A stretch of DNA of 64,000 nt, taken from positions 11,124 through 75,123 of the forward strand of contig JBDTLT010000008.1 in the NCBI GenBank assembly GCA_039934635.1. The letters are read 5' to 3'. The DNA is from DATLFA01 sp039934635 (GTDB lineage Bacteria > Actinomycetota > Acidimicrobiia > Acidimicrobiales > WLNW01). Positions 25,208 through 35,897 of this stretch are shown here, one piece after another (position 1 is the first letter of the stretch; each line of letters opens with the position of its first letter). The notes under the pieces are model-generated. The model searched no databases. It was not told where the DNA came from and saw only the letters and a list, made by a program, of their open reading frames with translations. Made by a program: the position numbers and the translations under genes.

Positions 25208-26620
25208 ATGGCGAAAGCACCGATCCTCACTCCGCAGGCCGATGACTTTCCCGCGTGGTATCAAGACGTCGTCGCCAAGGCAGAGCTCGCCGAAAATGGC
25301 CCCGTGCGCGGCACGATGGTCATTCGCCCCTACGGCTACGGCATCTGGGAAGGCATGCAAGCGGCCATGGACGCGCGGATCAAGGCCGCGGGCGCGGCCA
25401 ACGTCTATTTCCCGCTGTTCATCCCCGAGTCGTTCCTGCGCAAAGAAGCCGAACACGTCGAAGGCTTTTCGCCCGAGCTGGCGGTCGTCACGCACGCGGG
25501 CGGCAAAGAGCTCGACGAACCGGTTGTCGTGCGCCCCACGAGCGAAACACTGTTCAACACATATTTCACCAAATGGATCCAGAGCTATCGCGACCTGCCG
25601 CTGCTGCTGAACCAGTGGGCCAACGTGGTGCGCTGGGAGCTGCGCCCCCGGGTCTTCCTGCGCACGACCGAGTTCCTCTGGCAAGAAGGTCACACCGCGC
25701 ACGCCACCGAGTCCGACGGCCGCGCCTACGCGCTCAAGATCCTCCACGAGGTTTACGAAGACTTCATGCTCAACGTGCTCGCCATCCCCGTGCATGTCGG
25801 CGCGAAGACGCGCAAAGAGCGATTCGCCGGTGCGACGTTCACCTATTGCCTCGAGGCCATGATGGGCGACGGCAAGGCGCTGCAGATGGGTACGTCGCAC
25901 GAGCTCGGGCAGAACTTCGCGCGCGCCTTCGACACCACGTTCCTCGACGACAAGGGCGAGCAACAGCTGGTGTGGACCACATCGTGGGGCACGTCGACGC
26001 GTATGGTGGGCGGGCTGATCATGGCCCATGGTGACGACAACGGTTTGCGCGTACCTCCCTCGCTCGCACCGCACCAGATCGTCGTGCTGCTCGTGCGCGA
26101 CGAGCCCGATACCAACGCCGCGGCCGAGCGCTTGACCAAAGAGCTGCGCGACACCGGTGTACGGGTTGAGCTCGACAACAAGGTGTCCGCGTCGTTCGGT
26201 CGACGCGTGACCGATTGGGAGATCAAGGGTGTGCCACTGCGCGTCGAAGTCGGTCCGCGCGATCTCGCCAACGGTGTGGTTACGGTCGCCCGGCGGGACA
26301 CCGGCGAAAAGTCCACGATCCCCTTGGGCGAGTTCGCGGGGCAAGCGGCAGCGCTCCTGACCGAGATCCAAGCCTCAATGTTTGCCCAAGCCGTCGCGCG
26401 TCGCGACGCCCGCACCGTCGAAGTGACCTCCGTGGCCGAGGCGGTCGATGCGGCGGCAACGGGCTTCGCCCGCATTTCTTGGGATGTGGTCGGCGAAGCC
26501 GGCGAGACCGAACTCAACCGCCACGCGGTGTCCGTGCGTTGCCTCCAGCGGGCCGACGGGCAGGTCCCGACGTCACAGGACGAGCCGGGGCTCGTGGCCA
26601 TCGTCGCCCGCTCGTACTGA
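25208..26620 (+). CDS. proS: Prolyl-tRNA synthetase, archaeal/eukaryote-like type
   Basis: Charges tRNA-Pro. 470 residues without the editing insertion of the long bacterial type. Class II motifs: motif 1 region GTMVIRPYGYGIWEGMQ, motif 2 in RPRVFLRTTEFLWQEGHTAH, motif 3 in GGLIMAHGDDNGLRVPP, plus VVRPTSETL. The C-terminal zinc-domain-like extension ends in Tyr (VARSY), a hallmark of this type. Mycobacteria and Streptomyces generally use the long bacterial form, so the class is notable. Confidence 0.94.
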   Translation: MAKAPILTPQADDFPAWYQDVVAKAELAENGPVRGTMVIRPYGYGIWEGMQAAMDARIKAAGAANVYFPLFIPESFLRKEAEHVEGFSPELAVVTHAGGKELDEPVVVRPTSETLFNTYFTKWIQSYRDLPLLLNQWANVVRWELRPRVFLRTTEFLWQEGHTAHATESDGRAYALKILHEVYEDFMLNVLAIPVHVGAKTRKERFAGATFTYCLEAMMGDGKALQMGTSHELGQNFARAFDTTFLDDKGEQQLVWTTSWGTSTRMVGGLIMAHGDDNGLRVPPSLAPHQIVVLLVRDEPDTNAAAERLTKELRDTGVRVELDNKVSASFGRRVTDWEIKGVPLRVEVGPRDLANGVVTVARRDTGEKSTIPLGEFAGQAAALLTEIQASMFAQAVARRDARTVEVTSVAEAVDAAATGFARISWDVVGEAGETELNRHAVSVRCLQRADGQVPTSQDEPGLVAIVARSY

Positions 26621-26672
26621 GGCGGGCGATCGCGCCCGCGAAGGGGCGGCGGGAGTCCTTCGCCTGGGCAGA

Positions 26673-26678
26673 TATACT
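26673..26678 (+). promoter_or_regulatory. -10 box (TATACT) of the rimP-nusA-infB operon
   Basis: TATACT is the best -10 match in the proS-rimP gap. Transcription would start near 26685, giving a leader of about 115 nt containing the hairpin at 26712-26737. Confidence 0.5.
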
Positions 26679-26711
26679 TCCCCGCGCACAACGGCCATTC
26701 GTTCTCGAGCG

Positions 26712-26737
26712 AAGGCGTGGGCTTCGGCCCACGCCTT
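26712..26737 (+). terminator. GC-rich hairpin with TTCG loop in the rimP leader (attenuator-like)
   Basis: Perfect 11-bp stem AAGGCGTGGGC/GCCCACGCCTT closed by a TTCG tetraloop, followed by TCGTTTCG, a poor but T-rich tract. It lies after the TATACT promoter box and 62 nt before the rimP start, so it can act as an attenuator of the operon or, for transcripts from upstream, as the proS terminator. Confidence 0.65.
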
Positions 26738-26798
26738 TCGTTTCGTCGGGCGCCGGCCGTACGAACGACGATCGAACATCGACCAGGAGGTGGAGCAA

Positions 26799-27308
26799 AT
26801 GGGAATTGTCGAACGAGTCAACCAACTCGTCGAGCCGATCTGCGCGGACCTGGGTGTCGATCTCTTCGACGTCGACCACGCCGGCGGCATCTTGCGCGTC
26901 ACCGTCGAGCGCGAAGGCGGTGTCGACATCGGCACCATCGGCCTCATCACCCGCGAGCTGTCTCGCGCACTCGATCACGATGACCCCATTCCCGGTCGCT
27001 ACACGCTCGAAGTATCGAGCCCCGGCCTCGAGCGTCCGTTGCGGCGTCAGCCACACTTCGTTCGTTCGGTCGGCGCGCGCATCAAGGTCAAGACGAAACC
27101 GCACGTCGAGGGTGAGCGTCGTCTCGAAGGCACGCTCGCGGCGGCGGGCGACGACGGTATCCAACTCGTCGGCGACGACGGCACGACGCGCTCGCTCGCG
27201 TACGAAGACATCGAACGGGCCAACACGATTTTCGAGTGGGGTCCGGCTCCCAAGCCCGGGAAGAAACCGGGCAAAGCCTCGGCAACGAAGAAGGCGGTGC
27301 ATGCATGA
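26799..27308 (+). CDS. rimP: Ribosome maturation factor RimP
   Basis: 30S assembly factor. 169 residues: VERVNQLVEPICADLGVDLFDVD, LRVTVEREGGVDIGTIGLITRELSRALD and the hallmark YTLEVSSPGLERPLRR. A Lys-rich tail ends the protein. ATG 26799 has CAGGAGG 8 nt upstream; the in-frame GTG at 26790 overlaps that site. The stop overlaps the nusA start (ATGA). Confidence 0.95.
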   Translation: MGIVERVNQLVEPICADLGVDLFDVDHAGGILRVTVEREGGVDIGTIGLITRELSRALDHDDPIPGRYTLEVSSPGLERPLRRQPHFVRSVGARIKVKTKPHVEGERRLEGTLAAAGDDGIQLVGDDGTTRSLAYEDIERANTIFEWGPAPKPGKKPGKASATKKAVHA

Positions 27309-28411
27309 ACGTCGACCTAGAAGCGCTTGGCGCGCTCGCGGCAGAAAAAGGCATCTCGGTCGATACGTTGCTCGCGGCGCTGGCCGACGCGCTCGAGTCG
27401 GCCTACAAGCGCATGCCCGGAGCGTCGGAGTACGCCTACGTCACAATTGATCCGGATACCGGGGAAATCCGCGTCTTCGCGCAAGAGCTCGACGAAGAGG
27501 GCGAGCCCGTCGGCGACGAGTTCGATGTCACGCCGAAAGATTTCGGTCGCATCGCCGCGCAGACGTTCCGTCAGGTGATGACGCAGCGCATTCGCGAAGC
27601 CGAACGTGAGCTCAAGTACGAAGAGTACGCGGGCCGCGAAGGCGACATCGTCACGGGCATCATCCAACAGAGCGACTCGCGCTACACGTTGCTCGACCTC
27701 GGTCGCGTCGAAGCGTTGCTGCCGCAAGCCGAGCAGGTTCCCTACGAACGGCCCGAGCCCAACAGCCGCGTCAAGGCGTACATCGTCGAAGTGCGCCGCA
27801 CGGCCAAAGGTCCGCAGATCGTCGTCAGCCGCACCCATCCCGGTTTGATCAAACGCCTCTTCGAACTCGAAGTCCCCGAGATCGCCGACGGTGTCGTCGA
27901 GATCCGGGCGTGCGCGCGCGAACCGGGCCATCGCACCAAGATCGCGGTTTACTCCAACGACCCCAACGTCGACCCCGTCGGCGCCTGCGTCGGCGCGCGC
28001 GGCGCTCGCGTTCGTCAGGTCGTCAACGAGTTGCGCGGTGAGAAGATCGACATCGTGCCCTTCAGCGACGATCCGGCCGACTTCGTGGCCAAGGCCCTCT
28101 CACCGGCCAAGGTCCGACAAGTCAACATCGATGAGGTCACCGGTACCGCCGAAGTAATCGTTCCCGACCAGGCCCTCTCGTTGGCCATCGGCAAAGAGGG
28201 TCAAAACGCCCGGCTCGCGGCTCGCCTGACCGGGTGGCGCGTCGACATCAAGAGCGAAACCCAGATGACCGTCGAGGCCAACACCGTTTGGGCCGAGGGT
28301 GAGTGGGTTGTCGACCCCGAGACGGGTGAACAGGTCTGGAAATCGGCCGAAGGTGGCCCAGAGGTATCGGCCGTGGAGTACAAGACGATGGGGGAGAGTG
28401 GCGAAGGCTGA
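27305..28411 (+). CDS. nusA: Transcription termination/antitermination factor NusA
   Basis: RNA polymerase-associated factor for pausing, termination and rRNA antitermination. 368 residues: N-terminal RNAP-binding domain, S1 domain (EGDIVTGIIQQ, LLDLGRVEALLP), KH1 (GACVGARGARVRQVVNEL) and KH2 (LSLAIGKEGQNARLAARL). It lacks the C-terminal acidic repeats of E. coli NusA, as in other Gram-positive forms. It overlaps ylxR by 14 bp. Confidence 0.96.
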   Translation: MNVDLEALGALAAEKGISVDTLLAALADALESAYKRMPGASEYAYVTIDPDTGEIRVFAQELDEEGEPVGDEFDVTPKDFGRIAAQTFRQVMTQRIREAERELKYEEYAGREGDIVTGIIQQSDSRYTLLDLGRVEALLPQAEQVPYERPEPNSRVKAYIVEVRRTAKGPQIVVSRTHPGLIKRLFELEVPEIADGVVEIRACAREPGHRTKIAVYSNDPNVDPVGACVGARGARVRQVVNELRGEKIDIVPFSDDPADFVAKALSPAKVRQVNIDEVTGTAEVIVPDQALSLAIGKEGQNARLAARLTGWRVDIKSETQMTVEANTVWAEGEWVVDPETGEQVWKSAEGGPEVSAVEYKTMGESGEG

Positions 28412-28739
28412 CCCCGTCCGCACTTGTGTCGGTTGCCGCCGGTCGGGTTTCGCGCGCGAACTGGTCCGAATTACCCGTACGCTTGATGGTCGACTCGTGA
28501 TCGGCGGTCCCTCACAGGGGCGCGGCGCATGGGTTGGGCCGGGGCCGGCATGCGCCGACTCTGCGATGACCGCACTACGCAAGTTGTTCGGGCCATCGAC
28601 TGCAAACGAATGGGGCTCTTTATGGCGAGCCTCCCAAGATGGGTCACAGGGGTCGGGGGCGCGTCCTCCGGCTTGGTGTCCCCGAACCGCAACAACAACC
28701 ACTTCGTGCGACGCGGCCGAATCGTGCGAGGATAAGTAA
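28398..28739 (+). CDS. ylxR: YlxR family RNA-binding protein (DUF448)
   Basis: 113 residues from GTG 28398, which has GGGAGAG just upstream. The family core is complete: RTCVGCRRSGFARELVRI, a LVIGG strand and GRGAWVGPGPAC. The segment after about residue 65 is Ser/Thr/Pro-rich and less typical. The family binds RNA and nucleoid components and lies between nusA and infB in most Gram-positive bacteria. Confidence 0.88.
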   Translation: MAKADPVRTCVGCRRSGFARELVRITRTLDGRLVIGGPSQGRGAWVGPGPACADSAMTALRKLFGPSTANEWGSLWRASQDGSQGSGARPPAWCPRTATTTTSCDAAESCEDK

Positions 28740-28784
28740 AGCTCGGCCCGAACAAGAGCCAGCAGAGAAAGAAACGGGCACCAC

Positions 28785-31700
<2,916 letters not shown>

Positions 31701-31730
31701 GCAGCCCGATCCAGCTGGCACAATTCGGGG

Positions 31731-32018
31731 GTGCATGTGTTGGCCCTCGCCCTCGAACTTCATATCCCGGAGACCCACTCGCTCAAAGAAAAGCGATCGG
31801 TGCTGCGGCCGCTGCTCGACGGTTTGCGCAACCGTCACGCAGTCGCGGTCGCCGAGACGGCACATCAAGACAAATGGCAACGCGCCGAAATCGGCATCGT
31901 GGCGGTATCGAGCAGCGCAACGCTCGTGGCGCAGATCGTCGACGACGCCGAGCGGTTCGTGTGGTCGTTTCCCGAGTTCGAAGTCATCGACGCTCGCCGA
32001 TTGTGGCTGGAGGATTAG
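31731..32018 (+). CDS. ylxP: DUF503 family protein YlxP
   Basis: 95 residues: HVLALALELHIPETHSLKEKRSVLRPLLDGLRNRH is the family opening. The ferredoxin-like fold protein is encoded between infB and rbfA in Gram-positive bacteria and is linked to ribosome maturation by context. GTG start; rbfA follows directly with no gap. Confidence 0.92.
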   Translation: MHVLALALELHIPETHSLKEKRSVLRPLLDGLRNRHAVAVAETAHQDKWQRAEIGIVAVSSSATLVAQIVDDAERFVWSFPEFEVIDARRLWLED

Positions 32019-32381
32019 ATGGGTAACAAGCGTGGCTATGAACGAACCGACCGAGTCAACGAGTTGCTGCGCGAGATCATCGCGGAGCAGCTGACCAGAG
32101 AAGACGAAGAAGGTCTGGAGTTCGTGACGATCACGGCGGTCGACGTCGACCGTGAGTTCGAAAAGGCGCGGGTGTACTACACGACCGTCGACGGCGAAGA
32201 CGAGAGTCCCGATGTCGTCAGCGCGCTCGAGCGGTTCCGCACCAAAGCGAGGCGGGCGGTGGGCCAGCAAGCGCGCATCCGCAAGACGCCCGATCTCGAG
32301 TTCCTGCCCGACGATGTGCAACGCAGCGCCGAGCGGATCGAGACGATCCTCAAGCAGCTGCACACCGACGACAGTGACTGA
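32019..32381 (+). CDS. rbfA: Ribosome-binding factor A
   Basis: Cold-shock 30S maturation factor with a KH-like fold. 120 residues: YERTDRVNELLREIIAEQL, VTITAVDVDREFEKARVYY, and VGQQARIRKTPDLEFLPDD. Overlaps truB by 8 bp. Confidence 0.95.
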   Translation: MGNKRGYERTDRVNELLREIIAEQLTREDEEGLEFVTITAVDVDREFEKARVYYTTVDGEDESPDVVSALERFRTKARRAVGQQARIRKTPDLEFLPDDVQRSAERIETILKQLHTDDSD

Positions 32382-33234
32382 CGGCTTCGCGATCGTCGAC
32401 AAGCCCGCGGGAATGACGTCGCACGACGTCGTCGGGCGGGCCCGCAAGCAGTTGAGCGAGCGTCGCATCGGCCACGCCGGCACACTCGACCCCGATGCCA
32501 CCGGCGTGTTGTTGTTGGGCATCGGTCGCGCGACGCGCCTGTTGCAATTCTTGTCCGGTAGCGACAAGACCTATGTCGCCGAGATCGAGCTCGGCATCGA
32601 GACCGACACGCTCGATGCGGCCGGCGTCGTCACCGCCACCCACGACATGCGCTCGGTCACGGCCGACGATGTCGTCGCTGCCGCGGCGCACTTCGTCGGC
32701 GACATCGACCAGATACCCCCGATGGTGTCGGCGATCAAGATCGACGGCCGGCGCCTGCACGAGCTGGCCCGAGAAGGCATCGAGATCGAGCGGCCGGCCC
32801 GGCACGTGCACGTCGCCCGCTTTGACATCAGTCCCGTGGGCCCCCTCGTCTACGGCGCGGAGATCGACTGCTCGTCCGGCACCTACATCCGTTCGCTCGC
32901 GGCGGATCTCGGTCGGGCATTGGGCGGCGGCGCGCATCTGCGAAGGTTGCGCCGCACGCGCGTGGGCCATTTCGGCATCGACGAAGCCTGCCCGCTCGAC
33001 GCGCTCGAGGTGCGGCCGATGATCGACGCCATGCGCGGTACGCCGACCGTGGCGGTCGACGAGGCGATGGTCGCGCTCATCCGCAATGGGCGGGTGTTCG
33101 GCCGCGCCGACCTCGGCGTGGGTAGCGGCGCCGGGCCCTGGAGCGTGGTGTCGGCGACGGGCGAACTGGTCGCCGTCTATGCGTCACACGGCCCGGAACG
33201 GGTCAAACCCACGGTGGTGCTGGTACCGTCGTGA
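32374..33234 (+). CDS. truB: tRNA pseudouridine(55) synthase TruB
   Basis: Makes pseudouridine 55 in the T loop. 286 residues: GFAIVDKPAGMTSHDVVGRAR, the catalytic Asp in GHAGTLDPDATGVLLLG, KTYVAEIELG, and SSGTYIRSLAADLG. The frame is open far into rbfA, but GTG 32374 fits the family start. The C-terminal PUA-like part is short. Confidence 0.95.
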   Translation: MTDGFAIVDKPAGMTSHDVVGRARKQLSERRIGHAGTLDPDATGVLLLGIGRATRLLQFLSGSDKTYVAEIELGIETDTLDAAGVVTATHDMRSVTADDVVAAAAHFVGDIDQIPPMVSAIKIDGRRLHELAREGIEIERPARHVHVARFDISPVGPLVYGAEIDCSSGTYIRSLAADLGRALGGGAHLRRLRRTRVGHFGIDEACPLDALEVRPMIDAMRGTPTVAVDEAMVALIRNGRVFGRADLGVGSGAGPWSVVSATGELVAVYASHGPERVKPTVVLVPS

Positions 33235-33277
33235 CGCTGGCCAGGCCAGCCGAGCGTGATTCCAGCAGGGGAGCGCG

Positions 33278-34222
33278 ATGAAGGTCATTCACGATGGTGA
33301 TCCGGGGCTCGGCCCGCGCGAGAGCAGCGTCGTGTCGATCGGCACCTTCGACGGTGTGCACCTGGGTCACCAGCACGTCCTGCGGCAACTGCGCACCGAG
33401 GCCGAGGCCCGCGATGTCCTGTCGGCGGTCGTGACCTTCGACGTCCACCCGGCACTGGTGCTGCGACCCGAGAACGCACCCAAGATCCTCATGTCGCTCG
33501 ATCAAAAGATCGAGTTGCTCGACGCCAACGGTGTCGACGTGGTCTATGTCGTGCACTTCGACCACGACCGCTCGCTCACCACCTCCGACGACTTCGTGCG
33601 GCAGGTCTTCGGCGACGCGCTGCACGCAAAGGCCGTGGTGGTCGGGGAAGACTTCCATTTCGGACGCAACCGCGAAGGCAACATCGAGCGGCTGCGGGCA
33701 ATGGGCGAAAAGCTGGGCTTCGAGGTCGACGGGTTGGAGCTGATCCGCCACGAAGTGGCCGCGCGCGAGCCGGTCAGCTCCACCGCAATTCGCCGCGCGC
33801 TGGCGGGCGGCGATGTCGCGGCTGCCGCGGCGATGCTCGGGCGGCCCTACGAAGTGCGAGGCGTCGTTGCTCGGGGCGACGAGCGCGGGCGCACGATCGG
33901 TTTTCCCACGGCGAACATCCCGGTGTCCAAACAGATGGCATGGCCCGCCGACGCCGTCTACGCCGGTTGGTACACCCGAGCCAACGGCCAAGTGTTTCCG
34001 TGCGCGATCAATATCGGTCGGCGGCCGACGTTCTACGAACACGCAGAGCAGTCGCTGCTCGAGGCCCACCTGATCGACTTCGACGACGACCTCTACGGTG
34101 AGACCGCCCGTGTGAGCTTCGTCGACTTCTTGCGGAGCGAACAGCGTTTCGCCGGCATCGACGCACTCAGCGCGCAGCTCAAGCGCGACGTGCAACACGC
34201 GCGCGAAGTACTCGGCGTCTGA
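33278..34222 (+). CDS. ribF: Bifunctional riboflavin kinase/FAD synthetase
   Basis: Makes FMN and FAD. 314 residues: N-terminal adenylyltransferase with SIGTFDGVHLGHQHVL and VVGEDFHFGRNREGN and the SSTAIRRAL motif; C-terminal kinase with GRTIGFPTANI and CAINIGRRPTF. It is the last gene of the conserved block before the accessory island; rpsO, its usual neighbour, is 26 kb away. Confidence 0.95.
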   Translation: MKVIHDGDPGLGPRESSVVSIGTFDGVHLGHQHVLRQLRTEAEARDVLSAVVTFDVHPALVLRPENAPKILMSLDQKIELLDANGVDVVYVVHFDHDRSLTTSDDFVRQVFGDALHAKAVVVGEDFHFGRNREGNIERLRAMGEKLGFEVDGLELIRHEVAAREPVSSTAIRRALAGGDVAAAAAMLGRPYEVRGVVARGDERGRTIGFPTANIPVSKQMAWPADAVYAGWYTRANGQVFPCAINIGRRPTFYEHAEQSLLEAHLIDFDDDLYGETARVSFVDFLRSEQRFAGIDALSAQLKRDVQHAREVLGV

Positions 34223-34245
34223 GTAGGGCGGCTTTCGGGCGCGCA

Positions 34246-34294
34246 GACCACCGTCGGTGGGAAAGGTTCGCCCGCGGGCGAGTGTTTGCCACGG
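34246..34294. repeat. 49-bp palindromic direct repeat, copy 1
   Basis: Identical to copy 2 over the first 41 bp and 47 of 49 overall. It contains two small palindromes: CCACC-GTC-GGTGG and TCGCCCGCGGGCGA. Confidence 0.9.
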
Positions 34295-34360
34295 CGAGTG
34301 ATGTGGCTCGGCGCTCGGGCGTTTCGAGCCCACCTACCCCGGTGTTCGTTCCCGTTTTGT

Positions 34361-34398
34361 GACCAGTGTTGACGAAGTTGACCAGTGTTGACGAAGTC
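34361..34398. repeat. 19-bp tandem duplication
   Basis: GACCAGTGTTGACGAAGTT (34361-34379) is followed at once by a copy differing only in the last base. Confidence 0.9.
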
Positions 34399-34579
34399 GC
34401 GTTGGTTGAAACATTTGCGGCGCGCTTGCGGCCCTCGTTCGTTGTCTCACCCCCTGTTTATGCTGCAAGCGCGAGCGCTTGTGCCCGTGTCACGGCCACT
34501 TCGAGAGAGACCATTGCGTGAGAGAGGGGCCGAGTTGCAGAGAGCCCGCGAGTGCGGCTGACCGATATTCAGCCGCGTC

Positions 34580-34628
34580 GACCACCGTCGGTGGGAAAGG
34601 TTCGCCCGCGGGCGAGTGTTGGTCACGG
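34580..34628. repeat. 49-bp palindromic direct repeat, copy 2
   Basis: Second copy, 334 bp from the first in the same orientation, ending 56 bp before the phosphatase gene. Confidence 0.9.
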
Positions 34629-34672
34629 TACGTGAGAGTTGGCGGCCGGCGGCGGCCGCGGGTGGGTCGCGT

Positions 34673-34678
34673 TAGCGT
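34673..34678 (+). promoter_or_regulatory. -10 box (TAGCGT) of the phosphatase gene
   Basis: TAGCGT ends 6 nt before the GTG at 34685; leaderless spacing. Confidence 0.45.
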
Positions 34679-34684
34679 TCGGCC

Positions 34685-35296
34685 GTGCTGATCTTCCTGC
34701 GCCATGGCCGCACGGCGTACAACGCCGAGGGGCGCCTGCAAGGGCAGTACGACTCGCCTCTCGACGACGTGGGCTGGCAACAGGCCAAGGCCGTGGGTGT
34801 ACATCTGCGGGAGCACTACGACGTCGTGCGCGTGGTCACGAGTGCAATGACGCGCACCCGCCAGACCGTCGAGGCCGCGGGGCTGTTGCACCTGCCGACG
34901 ACGGTCGATGATCGGTGGCGCGAAATCGACTTCGGCGCGTATGACCAACGGCGTATCCAAGACGTGAACGTCGACCTCGGCGCGAAGTGGGCCGAGGATC
35001 CCGAATGGACACCCGACGGTGGGGCCGAATCGATCGCCACGTTGCATCGTCGCATCGGTGCGGCGCTCGTCGATGTGTTGGCGGCCCACGATGGCAGCGC
35101 GCCGGGCTCCGCGACCGTCGTGGTGTCGCACGCGACGCCGATCAAGTCGGCGATCGCCCATGTGGCGCTGGGCGGCCCCCCGATGATCCTGCGGTTGCAG
35201 ATCGGGTTGGCATCGGTGTCGACGGTGGCCCGCCACCGGGGAGTATCGGTGTTGACTTCGTTCAACGAGCGCCCGTTCGCACCGGCGCTGCGCTGA
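34685..35296 (+). CDS. Histidine phosphatase (phosphoglycerate mutase-like)
   Basis: 203 residues with the catalytic LIFLRHGRTAYN motif (phospho-accepting His 7), partner Arg in SAMTRTRQT, and the second His in VVVSHATPIKSA. The family includes phosphoglycerate mutases, cobalamin-pathway and alpha-ribazole phosphatases, and broad-specificity phosphatases; the substrate cannot be told. First gene after the repeat-rich spacer, with its own leaderless-type promoter. Confidence 0.9.
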   Translation: MLIFLRHGRTAYNAEGRLQGQYDSPLDDVGWQQAKAVGVHLREHYDVVRVVTSAMTRTRQTVEAAGLLHLPTTVDDRWREIDFGAYDQRRIQDVNVDLGAKWAEDPEWTPDGGAESIATLHRRIGAALVDVLAAHDGSAPGSATVVVSHATPIKSAIAHVALGGPPMILRLQIGLASVSTVARHRGVSVLTSFNERPFAPALR

Positions 35297-35319
35297 TCGC
35301 TCCCCGCGAACTTCGCTAT

Positions 35320-35336
35320 GGTCTGACCATCAGACC
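35320..35336. promoter_or_regulatory. Operator site 1 for the local GntR regulator
   Basis: GGTCTGA-CCA-TCAGACC is a perfect 7-bp inverted repeat with 3-bp spacer. TGGTCTGACCA within it fits the FadR-subfamily consensus TNGTNNNACNA. A TATGGT -10 candidate (35317-35322) overlaps its left side. It lies 57 bp before the eight-gene operon that encodes the regulator. The same sequence recurs at 47055 and 57586. Confidence 0.7.
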
Positions 35337-35393
35337 GCGTCGCGAGCGCGGGCGGATGACCGTTGACCGGTGATCGGTTGGGCAGGAGAAGCG

Positions 35394-35897
35394 ATGGCGA
35401 TCTTGGGGTTGAACCACGCGGTGCTCTACGTGCGCGACGCGCGGCGCTCGAGCCGTTTCTACGAAGAGGTGCTCGGCTTCGTGCCGGTCATCGAAGATGC
35501 CGCGGGCCGGTACGCGTTCTTGCGCGCTCCCGCGTCGGTGAACCATCACGACATCGCGTTCTTCAGCATCGGTGCGGGCGCAAGCGATTCCGCCGCGGGC
35601 CGCACGACGGTCGGCCTGTATCACATCGCGTGGGCCGTGCCGACGATCGACGAGTTGATGCAGATGCGCGAGAAGCTGATCGCGGCGGGTGCCCTCGGCG
35701 GCGAGAGCGACCACGGGGTCAACAAGAGCCTGTACGCGCACGATCCCGACGGCCTCGAGTTCGAGGTGACCTACGTCGTGCCGCCGGAATACTGGGGCGA
35801 CGAAGAACACGCCGCGATCGTGCGCCCACTCGATCTCGAGGCCGAGCGAACGCGTTTCGCCGGCGTCGTGAGCCATGTCGGATCGGCCCGTCCGTGA
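35394..35897 (+). CDS. VOC family protein (glyoxalase/extradiol dioxygenase-like)
   Basis: 167 residues forming two beta-alpha-beta-beta-beta modules. Likely metal ligands are H8 (LNHAVLYVRD), H77 (LYHIAWAVP) and E124 (LEFEVTY), the extradiol-dioxygenase pattern; a glyoxalase or isomerase role is equally possible. The gene opens the eight-gene operon, and its stop overlaps the regulator start (GTGA). ATG 35394 has AGGAGA just upstream and was preferred to GTG 35370. Confidence 0.85.
   Translation: MAILGLNHAVLYVRDARRSSRFYEEVLGFVPVIEDAAGRYAFLRAPASVNHHDIAFFSIGAGASDSAAGRTTVGLYHIAWAVPTIDELMQMREKLIAAGALGGESDHGVNKSLYAHDPDGLEFEVTYVVPPEYWGDEEHAAIVRPLDLEAERTRFAGVVSHVGSARP

Larger units (their letters stand above)
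34223..34684. other. Gene-free, palindrome-rich spacer at the left edge of the accessory island
   Basis: 462 bp with no credible gene. It contains two copies of a 49-bp direct repeat, a 19-bp tandem repeat, a CAAGCGC/GCGCTTG hairpin (34466-34481) and a GCGGCTGA/TCAGCCGC hairpin (34554-34576). No tRNA or known RNA family was recognised. Confidence 0.8.

Noticed and set aside
34430..34580. Possible tRNA or riboswitch in the palindromic spacer
   Set aside because: Hairpins are present, but no cloverleaf with T-loop motif GTTCRA and no known riboswitch core could be laid out.
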